A stretch of DNA of 64,000 bases from Vibrio tasmaniensis (GCF_024347635.1 NZ_AP025512.1:85866-149865), one strand, 5' to 3'; positions 1-9,023 are shown, numbered from the stretch's first letter. Notes: generated from the letters alone by a model not told the origin. Numbers and translations are program-made.

Positions 1-301
1 TGCGATCCCATTCGGTAATGATCCAAATTACATTTTCACAAAATAGATACTCTGACATAATTCTTCTTCCTTTTCGGCTTGCCTTGTCGTTTTCTATTTT
101 ATCGTCAAGGGGCACATTTCCCCAATCACCATTTTGGTGACGTATTAAACAGATACGTAGACTGGCTCCGATATTTTCACGTAATAAATCGTCTATACCT
201 TGCGTGAGCACCACCTTGCCTAAATCAAATGGCTACGCTGTACAAACGTAATTTTGTACTTTCGTTTTTTCTTCGGTTGGGATAATATTTAGCTCGTTCA
301 T
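1..301 (-). pseudogene. Broken copy of a small conserved plasmid protein gene
   Basis: This is the paralogue of the intact gene at 17134-17469. The frame starts at ATG 301-299 behind an AGGAAA ribosome site and is collinear with the intact copy, but a GAG codon has become TAG, which stops translation after about 20 residues. Downstream codons still match the paralogue (HQNGDWGN and IWIITEWDR are readable) until the window edge. The family is a ~100-residue plasmid protein with a C-terminal WIITEWDRSVTT-type motif and no known function that I can state. It would be the third gene of the R1-led operon. Confidence 0.75.
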
Positions 302-334
302 TATAAGTCTTTCCTATAGGTATTTAATGGACAC

Positions 335-367
335 CGCCTAGATATTTGTTGCGTAAATATCTAGGCG
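335..367. other. 13-bp inverted repeat between operon genes
   Basis: CGCCTAGATATTT pairs perfectly with AAATATCTAGGCG around a 7-nt loop. The same hairpin with a different loop lies at 17503-17534 in the paralogous operon, again between the second and third genes. There is no T-run on the minus (coding) strand, so mRNA processing, stabilisation or partial attenuation is more likely than a strong terminator. On the plus strand it is followed by five Ts. Confidence 0.6.
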
Positions 368-380
368 TTTTTATAGGTGC

Positions 381-767
381 TTAATACACATCTTCAGTTT
401 GACGAATGTGGTTAAACACCTCGTAAACCTCATCGTATGAAACGTTGTAGCCGGTGAGTTTTTCAACACAGTCGCTTACGTCATTGCTATAGAAACACTC
501 GTGATTGAATAGCTCACGACGAATGATCGCTTTGATGCCATTTTCAGCAATATCTTGTGCGATCGCTTCCTTTTGGATCTCATCCAATTTTTCAATCAAA
601 GCACTCGCATTACTCTCTGGTACGATCATGCCAAAACCTAGCGACACGTATTTGATCCCCTCTTTTTTGGCTGCTGCGAATTGCTCATTAGAAAAGGCGA
701 AGAACGCGCCTAGCTCATCAAAGACAAGGGTTTGTTTGTCATTCATGTAGTGTGATAGATATTTCAT
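381..767 (-). CDS. Conserved plasmid protein of unknown function (leading-region type)
   Basis: 128 residues starting MKYLSHYMNDKQ. The start is chosen because the paralogue at 17549-17935 begins at the same Met; an upstream in-frame ATG would add 12 unshared residues. The two copies are nearly identical through the core (EFGAFF/ELGAFF, FAFSNEQFAAAKKEG, IIRRELFNHECFY, YDEVYEVFNHIR). No membrane segment or signal peptide is visible. It lies 36 nt behind the leader-tagged gene at 804-1259 in an R1-led operon. I recognise it only as a protein carried widely on plasmids and do not assign a function. Confidence 0.8.
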   Translation of the reverse strand: MKYLSHYMNDKQTLVFDELGAFFAFSNEQFAAAKKEGIKYVSLGFGMIVPESNASALIEKLDEIQKEAIAQDIAENGIKAIIRRELFNHECFYSNDVSDCVEKLTGYNVSYDEVYEVFNHIRQTEDVY

Positions 768-803
768 GCTTATCTGTTCCTTATGTCGTGATGAAAAAGC
801 CAA

Positions 804-1259
804 TCAAAACGGGCAAAGGTCGAACGAAAACAATTTTTCTGACGATGTTGATACATCCATGACGATAAAATTGTCGTTTAATGAACCAAGTTGAAAATGT
901 CGCAATATTTGAAAGCGGACTTTTGAGAGTGTGGACGGATAGAACTGCCCCTCGCACATCGTAAATCCTGCGTTTTTCAATTCCTCTATAGAGATATGGC
1001 TCCCCTGTGCAATAGAAAACCCTTGGTTTTCGTAGCGTTTAATGGCGTTCGATAAATCCGCAGCACGAACATAAAAAGCCGTCATTTCATTGTCTTTATC
1101 TTCAAGGAAAGCCAATTCCAGCTTTGCATCCTGATATTCACAATCAGAGTGCAACACTAAAGAGGAATCATTTTTTGGTGAGCTTTCGTGCCCAACGGCG
1201 AAACGTTGGTCGCTGTTTGGCGTTTTAGGGAGAGTTAGGGTTGAGTTTTGTTGCGCCAT
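804..1259 (-). CDS. Leader-tagged unknown protein, first gene of R1 operon
   Basis: 151 residues. The first ~35 (MAQQNSTLTLPK, then a variable stretch, then ESSPKND) resemble the starts of the genes at 17962-18213 and 58895-59326 and, more weakly, 2401-4116. After that the protein matches none of them. The body contains a possible small alpha/beta region (AFYVRAADLSNAIKRYENQG) and no recognisable catalytic motif. Codons in the leader overlap a conserved hairpin at 1192-1209. Upstream is repeat R1; downstream by 36 nt is the conserved 128-residue gene. By position I infer an entry-phase gene; the function is unknown. Confidence 0.7.
   Translation of the reverse strand: MAQQNSTLTLPKTPNSDQRFAVGHESSPKNDSSLVLHSDCEYQDAKLELAFLEDKDNEMTAFYVRAADLSNAIKRYENQGFSIAQGSHISIEELKNAGFTMCEGQFYPSTLSKVRFQILRHFQLGSLNDNFIVMDVSTSSEKLFSFDLCPF
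1192..1209 (-). other. Covarying hairpin inside the leader coding region (R1 copy)
   Basis: On the minus strand CCAACG-TTTCGC-CGTTGG forms a perfect 6-bp stem. Equivalent hairpins lie at 4053-4070, 18147-18164 and 59259-59276. The last has CCAGCG/CGCTGG, a compensatory pair change, which supports selection on structure. Confidence 0.7.
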
Positions 1260-1759
1260 GAGGAGTTTCCTTTTTGTTTGAGTATCACTTTTCGGAGCCG
1301 CTTAGCTGTCCGCACTCGCAACATCATTCTGATTTGACAAGGGGCTAGTAGCCCTTAGCAGCTTGCTGCTCTAGGGATACAGCGCGAAGCCTCCCTTGCA
1401 AGGCAGGTTGTGTTGAGAGAAGGTAAAACAGCTTGCGAGTCCGTAACGTGATGCGAGTAGAAAGGAAAATCGGCGCATAAAAAAACCAGCCCTTACTCGA
1501 ACTTAATGTCAGGCAGTGAAAGGCAACGAGGAGGCACGACGAGGCGGAAGGCCGCCCCGCACAGCTACGCAGTAGCGTAGGCGTTCAGGATTGCAGCGAT
1601 ATCCTTTTAGATAGGGGCTGTAGAGAGACACATCCTGGGGCGGCACGCAGTAACTCATCAGGGTGATGTCACTCTTAGGCCATAGATGAAAGATACCAGC
1701 GAAAAGCCTTGCCCGAAGGGTAACGCCCAACTCAAGCCTTCACCACAACGTAGCCCTTC
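1260..1759 (-). promoter_or_regulatory. Dispersed structured upstream repeat R1 (putative leading-region promoter)
   Basis: About 480 bp directly upstream of the leader-tagged gene. It is repeated at 4117-4596 (R2), 18214-18672 (R4) and 59327-59635 (R5), always in the same orientation. Conserved blocks, read on the minus strand, are a GGGCGTTACCCTTCGGG block near its distal end, a GC-rich hairpin (GGCGG/CCGCC), a GCTAC-gca-GTAGC-type hairpin, and GTGATACTCAAACAA just before the ribosome site. A CAAGGG...CCCTTG pairing sits near the gene-proximal end. A weak open frame through the repeat is judged non-coding. By analogy with F-type Frpo/ssi sites, I infer a promoter that works on the entering single strand. 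Confidence 0.6.
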
Positions 1760-1975
1760 AAATCGACCTTAAACCATGATGATAAAAAAGACGCCTATCA
1801 ATCCCTATAAGCCACAAATGCACAAAATAACACGAAGACAAAGCAGCATAATCAGACATTGAGTAAATGGGCGCAGAGTGGCACTGAGAGCCGTTTTAAC
1901 GACCGCTTGCGGTCGAGCCTTTGGCTCAACTTCTTTTAGCGCGAGTGTTGAAGCGATCGAGGGCATAACGAGGAC
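1760..1975. other. Intergenic stretch with no gene seen
   Basis: This lies between the R1 repeat and the terminator of the 2024-2308 gene. A 65-codon minus frame exists but has no ribosome site and no recognisable features, so I do not call it. Confidence 0.5.
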
Positions 1976-2004
1976 AAAAAATGCCTCTAGGATAAGAGGC
2001 ATTT
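1976..2004 (-). terminator. Rho-independent terminator
   Basis: AAATGCCTCT pairs with AGAGGCATTT and is followed on the minus strand by a T-run. It closes the R2 operon 20 nt after the stop of the 2024-2308 gene and separates it from R1. Confidence 0.8.
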
Positions 2005-2023
2005 AAGGCAATATGTTTGACTA

Positions 2024-2308
2024 TTAAACGTTGATATTATTACCAAGCCAAAAGGCTGCACCGGCTACAGTCGCAATCATCGCGAAAGCGGTTGCAATAA
2101 TGAGGTTTTTAATGGAATCAATCTTATCTGTAAGATCATTACGGACATCTTGAACTTCATGACGAACATCTTGAACTTCATGGCGAACCGTTTCGATTTT
2201 TTGGTCGAGTTCTTTACGCGTATCGTTTAACTGCTCTTGAGTGGCAGCATGGGCAGTTAAGTTGATCAACTCTTCAACGCTTAATGTAACTTTGCTTGAT
2301 TCAGACAT
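2024..2308 (-). CDS. Small coiled-coil protein with C-terminal membrane anchor
   Basis: 94 residues starting MSESSKVTLS. Residues ~18-65 are heptad-rich with an exact 7-residue duplication (VRHEVQD twice). A single hydrophobic segment near residues 67-90 (IIATAFAMIATVAGAAFWLG) ends the protein. The architecture resembles phage haemolysin/XhlA-like or DUF1640-like coiled-coil membrane proteins, but this is resemblance only. It sits ~90 nt downstream of the polyvalent-type gene, probably in the same transcript, and just before a terminator. An AGGG ribosome site precedes the start. Confidence 0.7.
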   Translation of the reverse strand: MSESSKVTLSVEELINLTAHAATQEQLNDTRKELDQKIETVRHEVQDVRHEVQDVRNDLTDKIDSIKNLIIATAFAMIATVAGAAFWLGNNINV

Positions 2309-2357
2309 AGTAGATACCCTATTTAATTATCTTGAGTTTACTGCATTACGTTATGGA

Positions 2358-2389
2358 AGTCATTCACGTGTGAATACGAGTGAATGACT
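2358..2389. other. 10-bp inverted repeat after the 2401-4116 gene
   Basis: AGTCATTCAC pairs with GTGAATGACT around a 12-nt loop in the gap between two minus-strand genes. There is no T-run on the minus strand, so it may only attenuate or protect the transcript. Confidence 0.45.
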
Positions 2390-2400
2390 CATATTTTTGA

Positions 2401-4116
2401 TTAATTCAGAAGAGTGATGAGTCTTTTTGTCACCGATACGGCATTAGGTGTTAATTTACGAACCCACGCTTTAGAGTATCGTGACCACTTAAACCCATTA
2501 CTTTTTAATTTCTGTCGAATAACTTCGTCTGGGATACCCTCAAAAGAAAACTTAATGCGTCCCTCTTCCTCGTACAACTCCCAAGCCGTCCCCATGCTTT
2601 CACCACTCTCCTGTAACGGCTCCTCATTGTGTAACGACACCAATTCAACGAGTCGTTTGTTTATCGTGCGGATCATTGCATTATTATTTTTAAGGGCATA
2701 ACTGGCAAAGCCTAGCCCTCCCCATGCGTCAGGTTTTAACAAATTTTTCGCTTTTTCTTCGGTTTGCCCATGCGTCTTAACTAAGAATTCGATCTTATCT
2801 TCTTCGCTCATGTGGGGAGCACGAACCACTTTATTTACGGCTTTCATCAATTCTTGAGATTTAACGCGAGCCTCTAACTTTTCCTTGAGCTTACCGACCG
2901 CTTCGGGGTCGTCTGACGCGATACCAGCAGAGCCAACACTATCAGCGCGACGGCTGAGATATTCCGCTTTATCCTGAGCTTCTACGCTTTTTCGCATATT
3001 TGTATTGATGCTCTCCGCGTGTCTACGGTGCTTCGCTTCTGAATGATGACCAACAAGGATTGGCTGACCGAACGGCAACATTTTCCCTAATGTACTCGCA
3101 GTATTAAACCGCTCATTAGACACCGATTCCGCTTTAGCGGCGCGATCTTCTAATCGCTCACGCTTCGTTTCTTGTCGCTCTTGATAGTCCCCTAGAGCTA
3201 CGACTTTACGGGTGTTATCTTGGGTCGGTGGTGTTGGTTTTTTTTCATCACGGTTAAGCGGTGACAGGTAGCCGTCAATTAACGCCTTTGTCACTTGCTC
3301 AAACGTAAAGCGCACTTTAGACAGTGCAATGAGTTTAATGTCACCCACAGCAGCGTAGTAATGATTTAACGTAGGGTAGTCTGCATCAATATCATGTCTG
3401 AATCGCTCCAAATCACCATTCTCAAACTCGATATACATCATCGTCTTACTGTACCCCTTGTTGCGACCGACTTCCCTCGCTTCTTGGGTTGCTTTGGTGT
3501 TGTAATCGTCTAGCGTATACGCATCACTATCAGAGAATAGATTTGATTCACTCCAATCAATGACAACTTGCTTCACGACGGCCGTTTTTTTTAAGTGTTC
3601 GTATTTATCGAACGACGTTAATAAAACGGATTCTTTCACCTCTTCGCTTTCCTCAGCGTCAAGGGGATCATTCTCAAAAATAGCGGTGTCCTCGCCTCGT
3701 GAATCCAATGAAAAAGTCATGACGACATCATTAGAAAAATGGTAGATACAATCACATACCGTAGCCTTCACCAGAACCCCGTCATGGACAGTTAATAAAA
3801 TAACCATGTCGCTGTAGTTCTTTTCGTACCAATCCCAAAATTCCGCTTTATCCATCGTGACAGGCTGATTACTTCTAAAGCAATCATCCATACCCATTGA
3901 TTGAGTTTTTAAGATCAACGAATCCGCAAGCTCCAACAACTTAGTAATTTTGGCCTTAGCATTTTTACGCAATTTGCCAGCCTTAAACGAGGTTAAAAAA
4001 TCCTGCTTCTCTTTGCTCTTAGAGGGATCATTTTGTGCAGTTGCCTGAGAGCCCAACGTCGATACGTTGGTCGCGATTTGAACGTTAGTGTGAGTTTGAG
4101 GTGGATTCACTAGCAT
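2401..4116 (-). CDS. DUF3560-type polyvalent-like plasmid protein
   Basis: 571 residues from ATG 4116 (MLVNPPQTH). This start is preferred over an upstream GTG because the four leader genes align there and AAGGGG precedes it. The central part carries the DUF3560 signature (YQERQETKRERLEDRAAK, then GQPILVGHHSE and HRRHAESI). Residues ~210-255 (GYSKTMMYIEF...RHDI) resemble a large-polyvalent-protein-associated domain. The C-terminus has the GIPDEVIRQKLKSNGFKWS motif with SKAWVRKLT, often found in such proteins. Polyvalent proteins are known from phages and conjugative plasmids and are proposed to act on entry against host defences. Here the gene heads the R2-led operon, which fits that role. 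The enzymatic activity is unknown. Confidence 0.75.
   Translation of the reverse strand: MLVNPPQTHTNVQIATNVSTLGSQATAQNDPSKSKEKQDFLTSFKAGKLRKNAKAKITKLLELADSLILKTQSMGMDDCFRSNQPVTMDKAEFWDWYEKNYSDMVILLTVHDGVLVKATVCDCIYHFSNDVVMTFSLDSRGEDTAIFENDPLDAEESEEVKESVLLTSFDKYEHLKKTAVVKQVVIDWSESNLFSDSDAYTLDDYNTKATQEAREVGRNKGYSKTMMYIEFENGDLERFRHDIDADYPTLNHYYAAVGDIKLIALSKVRFTFEQVTKALIDGYLSPLNRDEKKPTPPTQDNTRKVVALGDYQERQETKRERLEDRAAKAESVSNERFNTASTLGKMLPFGQPILVGHHSEAKHRRHAESINTNMRKSVEAQDKAEYLSRRADSVGSAGIASDDPEAVGKLKEKLEARVKSQELMKAVNKVVRAPHMSEEDKIEFLVKTHGQTEEKAKNLLKPDAWGGLGFASYALKNNNAMIRTINKRLVELVSLHNEEPLQESGESMGTAWELYEEEGRIKFSFEGIPDEVIRQKLKSNGFKWSRYSKAWVRKLTPNAVSVTKRLITLLN
4053..4070 (-). other. Covarying hairpin inside the leader coding region (R2 copy)
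   Basis: CCAACG-TATCGA-CGTTGG on the minus strand; the loop's first and last bases can also pair, giving a 7-bp stem. The protein read across it (ATNVSTLG) is in a different frame from the R1 copy (SDQRFAVG). Confidence 0.7.
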
Positions 4117-4596
4117 GGCTTTTGCCCCTTGTTGTTTGAGTATCACTTCGCTTGTCGCCTGACTTCTTTAGCTCATTACAGGGTTCTGCTTTACAAGGGC
4201 GCGTAGCGTTCATATACCCTTGTAAAACAGGTTCTGTGATGAGATATCTAGAAGGAAGAGCAGAAAGCGTTGTGATGCGAGTCAGGGCAAATAAGCCTGC
4301 TAGTGAATCAAGGTCATTACTCACACTTGAGTTCAGATGGTGAAAGGCAACGAGGAGGCACGACGAGGCGGAAGGCCGCCCCGCACAGCTACGCAGTAGC
4401 GCAGGCGTTCAGGATTGCAGCGGAGTGCCGCCCAGCGATATCTTTTTAAATAGGGTCTGTAGAGAGGCACATTCTGGGGCGGCACGCAGTGACACACCAG
4501 GGTGATGTCAGTCTTAGGCCATAGGTGAAAGATACCAGCGAAAAGCCTTGCCCGAAGGGTAACGCCCAACTCAAGCCTTCCCCACAACGCAGCCCT
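4117..4596 (-). promoter_or_regulatory. Dispersed structured upstream repeat R2
   Basis: Same distal blocks as R1. Its gene-proximal part has a different sequence that keeps an equivalent stem: TTTACAAGGG pairs with CCCTTGTAAA around 4190-4230, where R1 has CAAGGG/CCCTTG. It drives the DUF3560-type gene. A minus-strand open frame across the GC-rich block is judged non-coding. Confidence 0.6.
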
Positions 4597-4604
4597 TTCA
4601 CGAG

Positions 4605-4851
4605 CTATTCTTGGTAAGCGATCAAGTTAAAAAATATAGCGATAATAGAAATAACCATTGTCGCTATAGCTACCCAAAATGCATTTCTTGCATGTTTATT
4701 TTCTTGTTCTGCTTTCAGATTAGATTGATACGTAAGATAGCCAAAATAAGCAGGTGCATTTAAAGACCACCTTCCTTGTTCTGCGTGTTGATATGTTGAG
4801 GTATTAATTGTAGTTAATCGTTCTAAACTTGATGGCCCTTGTGGTTCCAAA
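4605..4851 (-). pseudogene. C-terminal fragment of a small membrane protein gene
   Basis: The frame encodes roughly 80 residues ending in a hydrophobic helix (FWVAIATMVISIIAIFFNLIA) and LIAYQE. Its 5' end is cut by IS91 copy A at 4852; codons beyond that come from the IS. It sits directly upstream of R2 on the same strand, so it was probably the last gene of another leading-region operon. No family recognised. Confidence 0.55.
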
Positions 4852-6245
4852 GAACCGGCGACGGTGTCGCCTGAGCGGCCTACGTCCGAAAACAAAGAGA
4901 CTCAACCGACTAGGTCGCTTTGCATGAATCGTTTATCCTATAGGTCATGTTTCCGAATAAGCCTATCAAACAACTCTTCAATGCCAACGATAATTGGCTG
5001 AACTATCTCAATAAACATCGGGAAACACTCCGAACCGTCGTCATTGAAAACGTCACCAAGATGCTCGCTTGCAGTACCGCCGCTTTTGGCTCTAAAGAGT
5101 ATCGATGCAGCCATGACAACTGCACTCATCACAAATACATTCACCAGACGTGTAAATCTCGCTTTTGCAGCAGTTGTGGCATAAAAGCCACAGAGCGGTG
5201 GATACGAAAGCAACAACATGTTTTTCCTGAGTGTGAGTATCAACACGTAACGTTGACGCTCCCACACACGCTGTGGCCTATCTTTCGGGATAATCGTTTT
5301 CTTCTCAATCATCTCTTTAGTTGTGCAGCCAAAATCTTCTTAGGATGGGCAAAGCAACTGGATATTGATATCGGCGTGTTCTGTGCACTTCACACCTACG
5401 GCAGAAAGCTGAATTGGAATGTACACATCCATTTATCTGTCACACGTGGTGGTTTATGTTAGAGGACAGGCCTGTGGAGGCCCATTTTCTTTAAAGCTAA
5501 GACCACTGAGAAGTGTTGGCGCGGTGCCATCATTCAACTTCTCGGCTCCCATCACTCAGAGTTAGATTTGACTGGAGAAGGCTGCCCTTTTATTCGTAAT
5601 AAACAAGATTGGTCCCGATTTTTAACCAGCCAATATTGCCGTCGATGGAAGCTGCACTTTGCAAAGAAAACGGCCAATGTGACCCCCACCATGACCTACA
5701 TGGGTCGATACCTAAAGCGGCCACCCATATGGCGTCTAGGTTACGACATGATTTCCAGGGAGGCTTGGTGACGTTTGATTATCTTAACCATAGGAATGGT
5801 CGGACGGAATCCCTCATTTTGAGTCCAGAAGCACTGATAGAGCGCATGATTGAGCATATTCCAGATAAGCACTTCAAAATGATTCGATACTTCGGTTTTC
5901 TATCAAACCGACGCCGTGGTGAGATTCTCCCTAAGGTCTACGATGCCTTAGGCATCGCACCTAAAGACTCACCAGAAATGCCCGGTTACGCCGCCATGCT
6001 GAAAGGTTATGTGAAGGTTGACCCGTTTGAGTGCATTCTTTGTGGTCACCGCTTAACATTCATTCGTTTTAGAGTCGGAGAGTCGCTGTCGGAGTTGGTC
6101 CATCACGCCCTCATTCAATCCCAAATCAGGTCAATTTAGATTTTTCGTAGGATGAGAGCATCTGAAATAGCGAAAACAGTATGAAAGTGTTCAATTAACA
6201 CTCGACTTTAAATTGTAAAATCAAGCATCTTCAATGATCACAGGT
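4852..6245 (+). mobile_element. IS91-family element, copy A (decayed, 3' truncated)
   Basis: The left end GAACCGGCGACGGTG is shared with copies at 7855, 37677 and 58760 (reverse). Two subterminal hairpins (GGCGAC/GTCGCC and CGGCC/GGCCG) follow, as expected for a rolling-circle HUH element. GAAC at the junction matches the target tetranucleotide known for the family. The 3' end is replaced by an IS6-family remnant at ~6246. Confidence 0.8.
4947..6139 (+). pseudogene. IS91-family transposase pseudogene (copy A)
   Basis: Intact copies would encode ~395 residues with an N-terminal zinc-binding domain (CSHDNCTHHKY, CKSRFCSSCG), HUH motif (NVHIHLSVTRGG) and C-terminal YFGFLSNRRRGE. Here an AAG codon has become TAG near 5460, right after the HUH motif. 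A one-base deletion at ~5730 (PPISA region) shifts the rest. The downstream part is otherwise preserved to the stop at 6139. Confidence 0.85.
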
Positions 6246-6383
6246 ATATAGGCGAGATAATAACGCACGGTTTCGATAATAACTTCTGAGGGAAAATGGC
6301 AGCCTTTAAACATTACGATTCAGAGTATTGAGTGGAAGTTGAAAAAATCCTAACCTAAAGACTCAAAAGTTCACGACAGAACC
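6246..6383 (-). mobile_element. IS6-family remnant
   Basis: The segment matches the left end and first ~23 codons (MFKGCHFPSEVI) of the IS6-family elements at 41479-42283 and 62582-63387 and ends in an ACGACAGAACC terminus. The rest of the element is missing. It joins truncated IS91 copy A to the tandem repeat at 6387. Confidence 0.75.
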
Positions 6384-6386
6384 AAC

Positions 6387-6480
6387 TATTAATTATAGTA
6401 TTAATTATAGTATTAATTATAGTATTAATTATAGTATTAATTATAGTATTAATTATAGTATTAATTATAGTATTAATTAA
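6387..6480. repeat. Tandem array of ~8 x 12-bp AT-only repeats
   Basis: The unit TATTAATTATAG occurs seven times perfectly plus a degenerate last unit, ending 14 bp before the start of the GH114 gene. Units contain palindromic TTAATTAA-like cores. An array with these features next to a start codon can vary in number by slippage and change promoter or ribosome-site spacing. Confidence 0.85.
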
Positions 6481-6494
6481 TATAGAGTTACTAA

Positions 6495-7361
6495 ATGATT
6501 TCTAATGCAATATCAATTTTTAAGTCAAAATCACTGCTATTAATTACCGTATTGTTGCCAGGCTGTAATTCCCATTGGCAACCGACCGCTGATACGACGT
6601 GGCAGTGGCAATTAAAGGGAGAATTAGATACCACTTATGAGGTTGATGCTTATGATGTTGATTTATTTGATACTCAAGCGTCAACATTTCAACAACTCCA
6701 AGATTCAGGTAAAAAAGTTATTTGCTATTTCTCTGCTGGTACTTTGGAAGAATGGAGAGAAGATGCTCCTTTCCTGAAAGGCCTACATATTAAGGACGAA
6801 AGGAATGGTCATATGGATGATTGGGAAGGAGAATTTTGGCTAGACATAAAAGATAAACGAGTATGGAATGTTATGTCTAAAAGGCTAGACCTTGCTGTCA
6901 TAAAAGGATGTGATGCTGTAGAACCCGATAATGTAGACCTCTATATAAATAGACCTGGCTTCACTTTCGATGATCAACTTACATATAATAAATTTCTAGC
7001 ATCGGAGGCTCATAAACGAGGTCTTGCTATAGGCTTGAAAAATGATCTAGACCAAGTTGAAGAGTTGATAGATTATTTTGACTTTGCAGTTAACGAGCAA
7101 TGCTTAGAATACGATGAATGCGAAGTGTTGACATTATTTATCAACCATAATAAGCCTGTTTTCCACGTTGAATACCCTAATGCTAAAGAAAAACCAGAGG
7201 TATCTGAACATACCCAATTCCCAAAACCGGAATCGATGACCTCATACTTGAAATCTTGTCGTGACCTTGAGCAATATGGTTTCCAATCATTGCTTATGCC
7301 GCTTCATTTAGATGCAACATTCAGAATAGATTGTCACGAGTTACTGGCGAATAAAATGTAA
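6495..7361 (+). CDS. GH114-type endo-alpha-1,4-polygalactosaminidase-like lipoprotein
   Basis: 288 residues. The N-terminus is a signal peptide ending in a lipobox-like LLPGC (Cys ~25). The mature part has the GH114 TIM-barrel features TTWQWQLKGELD, YDVDLFDT, VICYFSAGTLEEWR, DAVEPDNVDLY and AIGLKND. Acidic residues in the PDNVD region are candidate catalytic residues. The family cleaves galactosamine-rich polysaccharides, such as Pel-like matrix, outside the cytoplasm. The gene stands alone between IS remnants, with no partner polysaccharide genes. The promoter region is a 12-bp tandem array, which suggests variable expression. It was probably brought in as an IS-flanked passenger. Confidence 0.8.
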   Translation: MISNAISIFKSKSLLLITVLLPGCNSHWQPTADTTWQWQLKGELDTTYEVDAYDVDLFDTQASTFQQLQDSGKKVICYFSAGTLEEWREDAPFLKGLHIKDERNGHMDDWEGEFWLDIKDKRVWNVMSKRLDLAVIKGCDAVEPDNVDLYINRPGFTFDDQLTYNKFLASEAHKRGLAIGLKNDLDQVEELIDYFDFAVNEQCLEYDECEVLTLFINHNKPVFHVEYPNAKEKPEVSEHTQFPKPESMTSYLKSCRDLEQYGFQSLLMPLHLDATFRIDCHELLANKM

Positions 7362-7519
7362 GTGCCTGCGACGCCCCGACTCATTGATTTCCTAATATTA
7401 GGTTATGTCAAGGGTGGGATCGAACTTTAGTTGTTGAAAATAAAGATTTTTAAGTTTTTGAATAGAACTTTTCCTGATATTCACGATCAAATCATGAAGT
7501 AAAAACATCTGGAACTCGC

Positions 7520-7806
7520 ATGATTATCATTGAGCAGCTAAAAAAGTAAAAGATACACGCTCTCACATCAACCAAGTTTACCCTGTTATGGAAGTGGCTT
7601 TTGTCGTCATAACGGCCATGCTTTTTGGTCAAAACAAGTGGACGGATATCAAGGGTTTTAGTGAAGGAAATATTGACTGGTTACGTGAGTATTTCCCCAA
7701 CGAAAATGGACTTTCTACCCGACATAATATTGCAGCCATTATGAGAACGATTGTTCCTGAAACGCTCTTAGAAGCTACGGTGGGTTGGGTTAATTTGCAG
7801 AGATAG
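7520..7806 (+). pseudogene. ISAs1-family transposase N-terminal fragment
   Basis: Reading across one missing base gives IIEQLKK, then KDTRSHINQVYPVMEVAF, then WTDIKGFSEG, IDWLREYFPNENG and LLEATVGWVN, the usual start of ISAs1 transposases. A frameshift at ~7550 splits the start from the rest and the frame ends at 7806. The DDE domain is absent. Confidence 0.75.
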
Positions 7807-7854
7807 GCATGCTCATGCCTATCATTAGTGTTGACGGAAAGGTGCTAAAGCGAA

Positions 7855-8896
7855 GAACCGGCGACGGTGTCGCCTGAGCGGCCTACGGCCGAAAACAAAG
7901 AGACTCAACCTACTAGGGTGCTTTACATGGATCGTTTATCCTATAGGTCATGCATCCGAATAAGCCCATCAAACAACTCTTCAATGCCAACGATACTTGG
8001 CTGAACTACCTCAATAAGTACCGAGAAACCCTCCGAACCGTCGTCATTGAAAACGTCACCAAGATGCTCGCTTGCAGTACCGCGGCTTTTGGCTCTAAAG
8101 AGTATCGATGCAGTCATGCTGACTGCACCCATCACAAATACATTCACCAGACGTGTAAATCTCGCTTTTGCAGCAGTTGTGGCATAAAAGCCACAGAGCG
8201 GTGGATACGAAAGCAACAACATGTGTTTTCCTGAGTGTGAGTATCAACACGTAACGTTGACGCTCCCACACACGCTGTGGCCTATCTTTCGGGATAATCG
8301 TTTTCTTCTCAATCATCTCTTTAGTTGTGCAGCCAAAATCTTCTTAGGATGGGCAAAGCAACTGGATATTGATATCGGCGTGTTCTGTGCACTTCACACC
8401 TACGGCAGAAAGCTGAATTGGAATGTACACATCCATTTATCTGTCACACGTGGTGGTTTATGTAAGAGGACAGGCCTGTGGAGGCCCATTGTCTTTAAAG
8501 CTAAGACCACTGAGAAGTGTTGGCGCGGTGCCATCATTCAACTTCTCGGCTCCCATCACTCAGAGTTAGATTTGACTGGAGAAGGCTGCCCTTTTATTCG
8601 TAATAAACAAGATTGGTCCCGATTTTTAACCAGCCAATATTGCCGTCGATGGAAGCTGCACTTTGCAAAGAAAACAGCCAACGTTACGCCCACCATGACT
8701 TACCTCGGCCGATACCTAAAACGCCCACCGATATCGGCGTCACGTTTACGACATAACTTTCAGGGAGGCTTAGTGACGTTTGATTACCTCAACCATAGGA
8801 ATGGTCGGACGGAATCTCTCATTTTGAGTCCAGAAGCCTTGATAGAGCGCATGATTGAGCATATCCCAGATAAGCATTTCAAAATAATTCGATACT
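7855..8896 (+). mobile_element. IS91-family element, copy B, cut by the Tn3-family transposon
   Basis: It has the same GAACCGGCGACGG left end and hairpins as the other copies. Homology stops exactly at 8896, where the transposon's inverted repeat begins. The 3' third of the IS is not found on the other side of the transposon. Confidence 0.85.
7950..8896 (+). pseudogene. IS91-family transposase pseudogene (copy B)
   Basis: A one-base insertion at ~8224 (CATGTGTTTTCC instead of CATGTTTTTCC) shifts the frame after the zinc-finger domain. The reading then resumes as PECEYQHVTLTLP through the HUH motif to HFKIIRYL, where the Tn3-family transposon interrupts it. Confidence 0.85.
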
Positions 8897-8932
8897 TGGC
8901 CATTTTTGCCCATCCCCCGAAATGGTCTAATC
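8897..8932 (+). repeat. Left terminal inverted repeat of the Tn3-family transposon
   Basis: It begins TGGCCATTTTTGCCCATCC and differs from the right repeat at two positions. Confidence 0.9.
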
Positions 8933-9023
8933 TGATGTCAATCACGATCACATATGCAATGTCCAACGCAACAACCAGCTTCGCATTCTACTAACCTGTT
9001 ATTGTTGTAAACTATTCTCTCTC

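Noticed and set aside
1509..1730. Open frame of ~73 codons on the minus strand inside repeat R1, with related frames in R2 (4333-4587) and R5 (59412-59714)
   Set aside because: The frame is broken or shortened in R4, its length and both ends vary, it has no ribosome site, and the conserved parts coincide with hairpins. Structure conservation explains it better than coding.
4938..5312. Minus-strand frame opposite the IS91 transposase (also at 37763-38137 and 58300-58674)
   Set aside because: It recurs only because the IS recurs, lies opposite the zinc-finger domain, and has no start signal.
6387..6480. Tandem AT repeat as possible replication iterons
   Set aside because: No rep gene is near; it lies between an IS remnant and the GH114 gene start and is purely A/T/G simple sequence.
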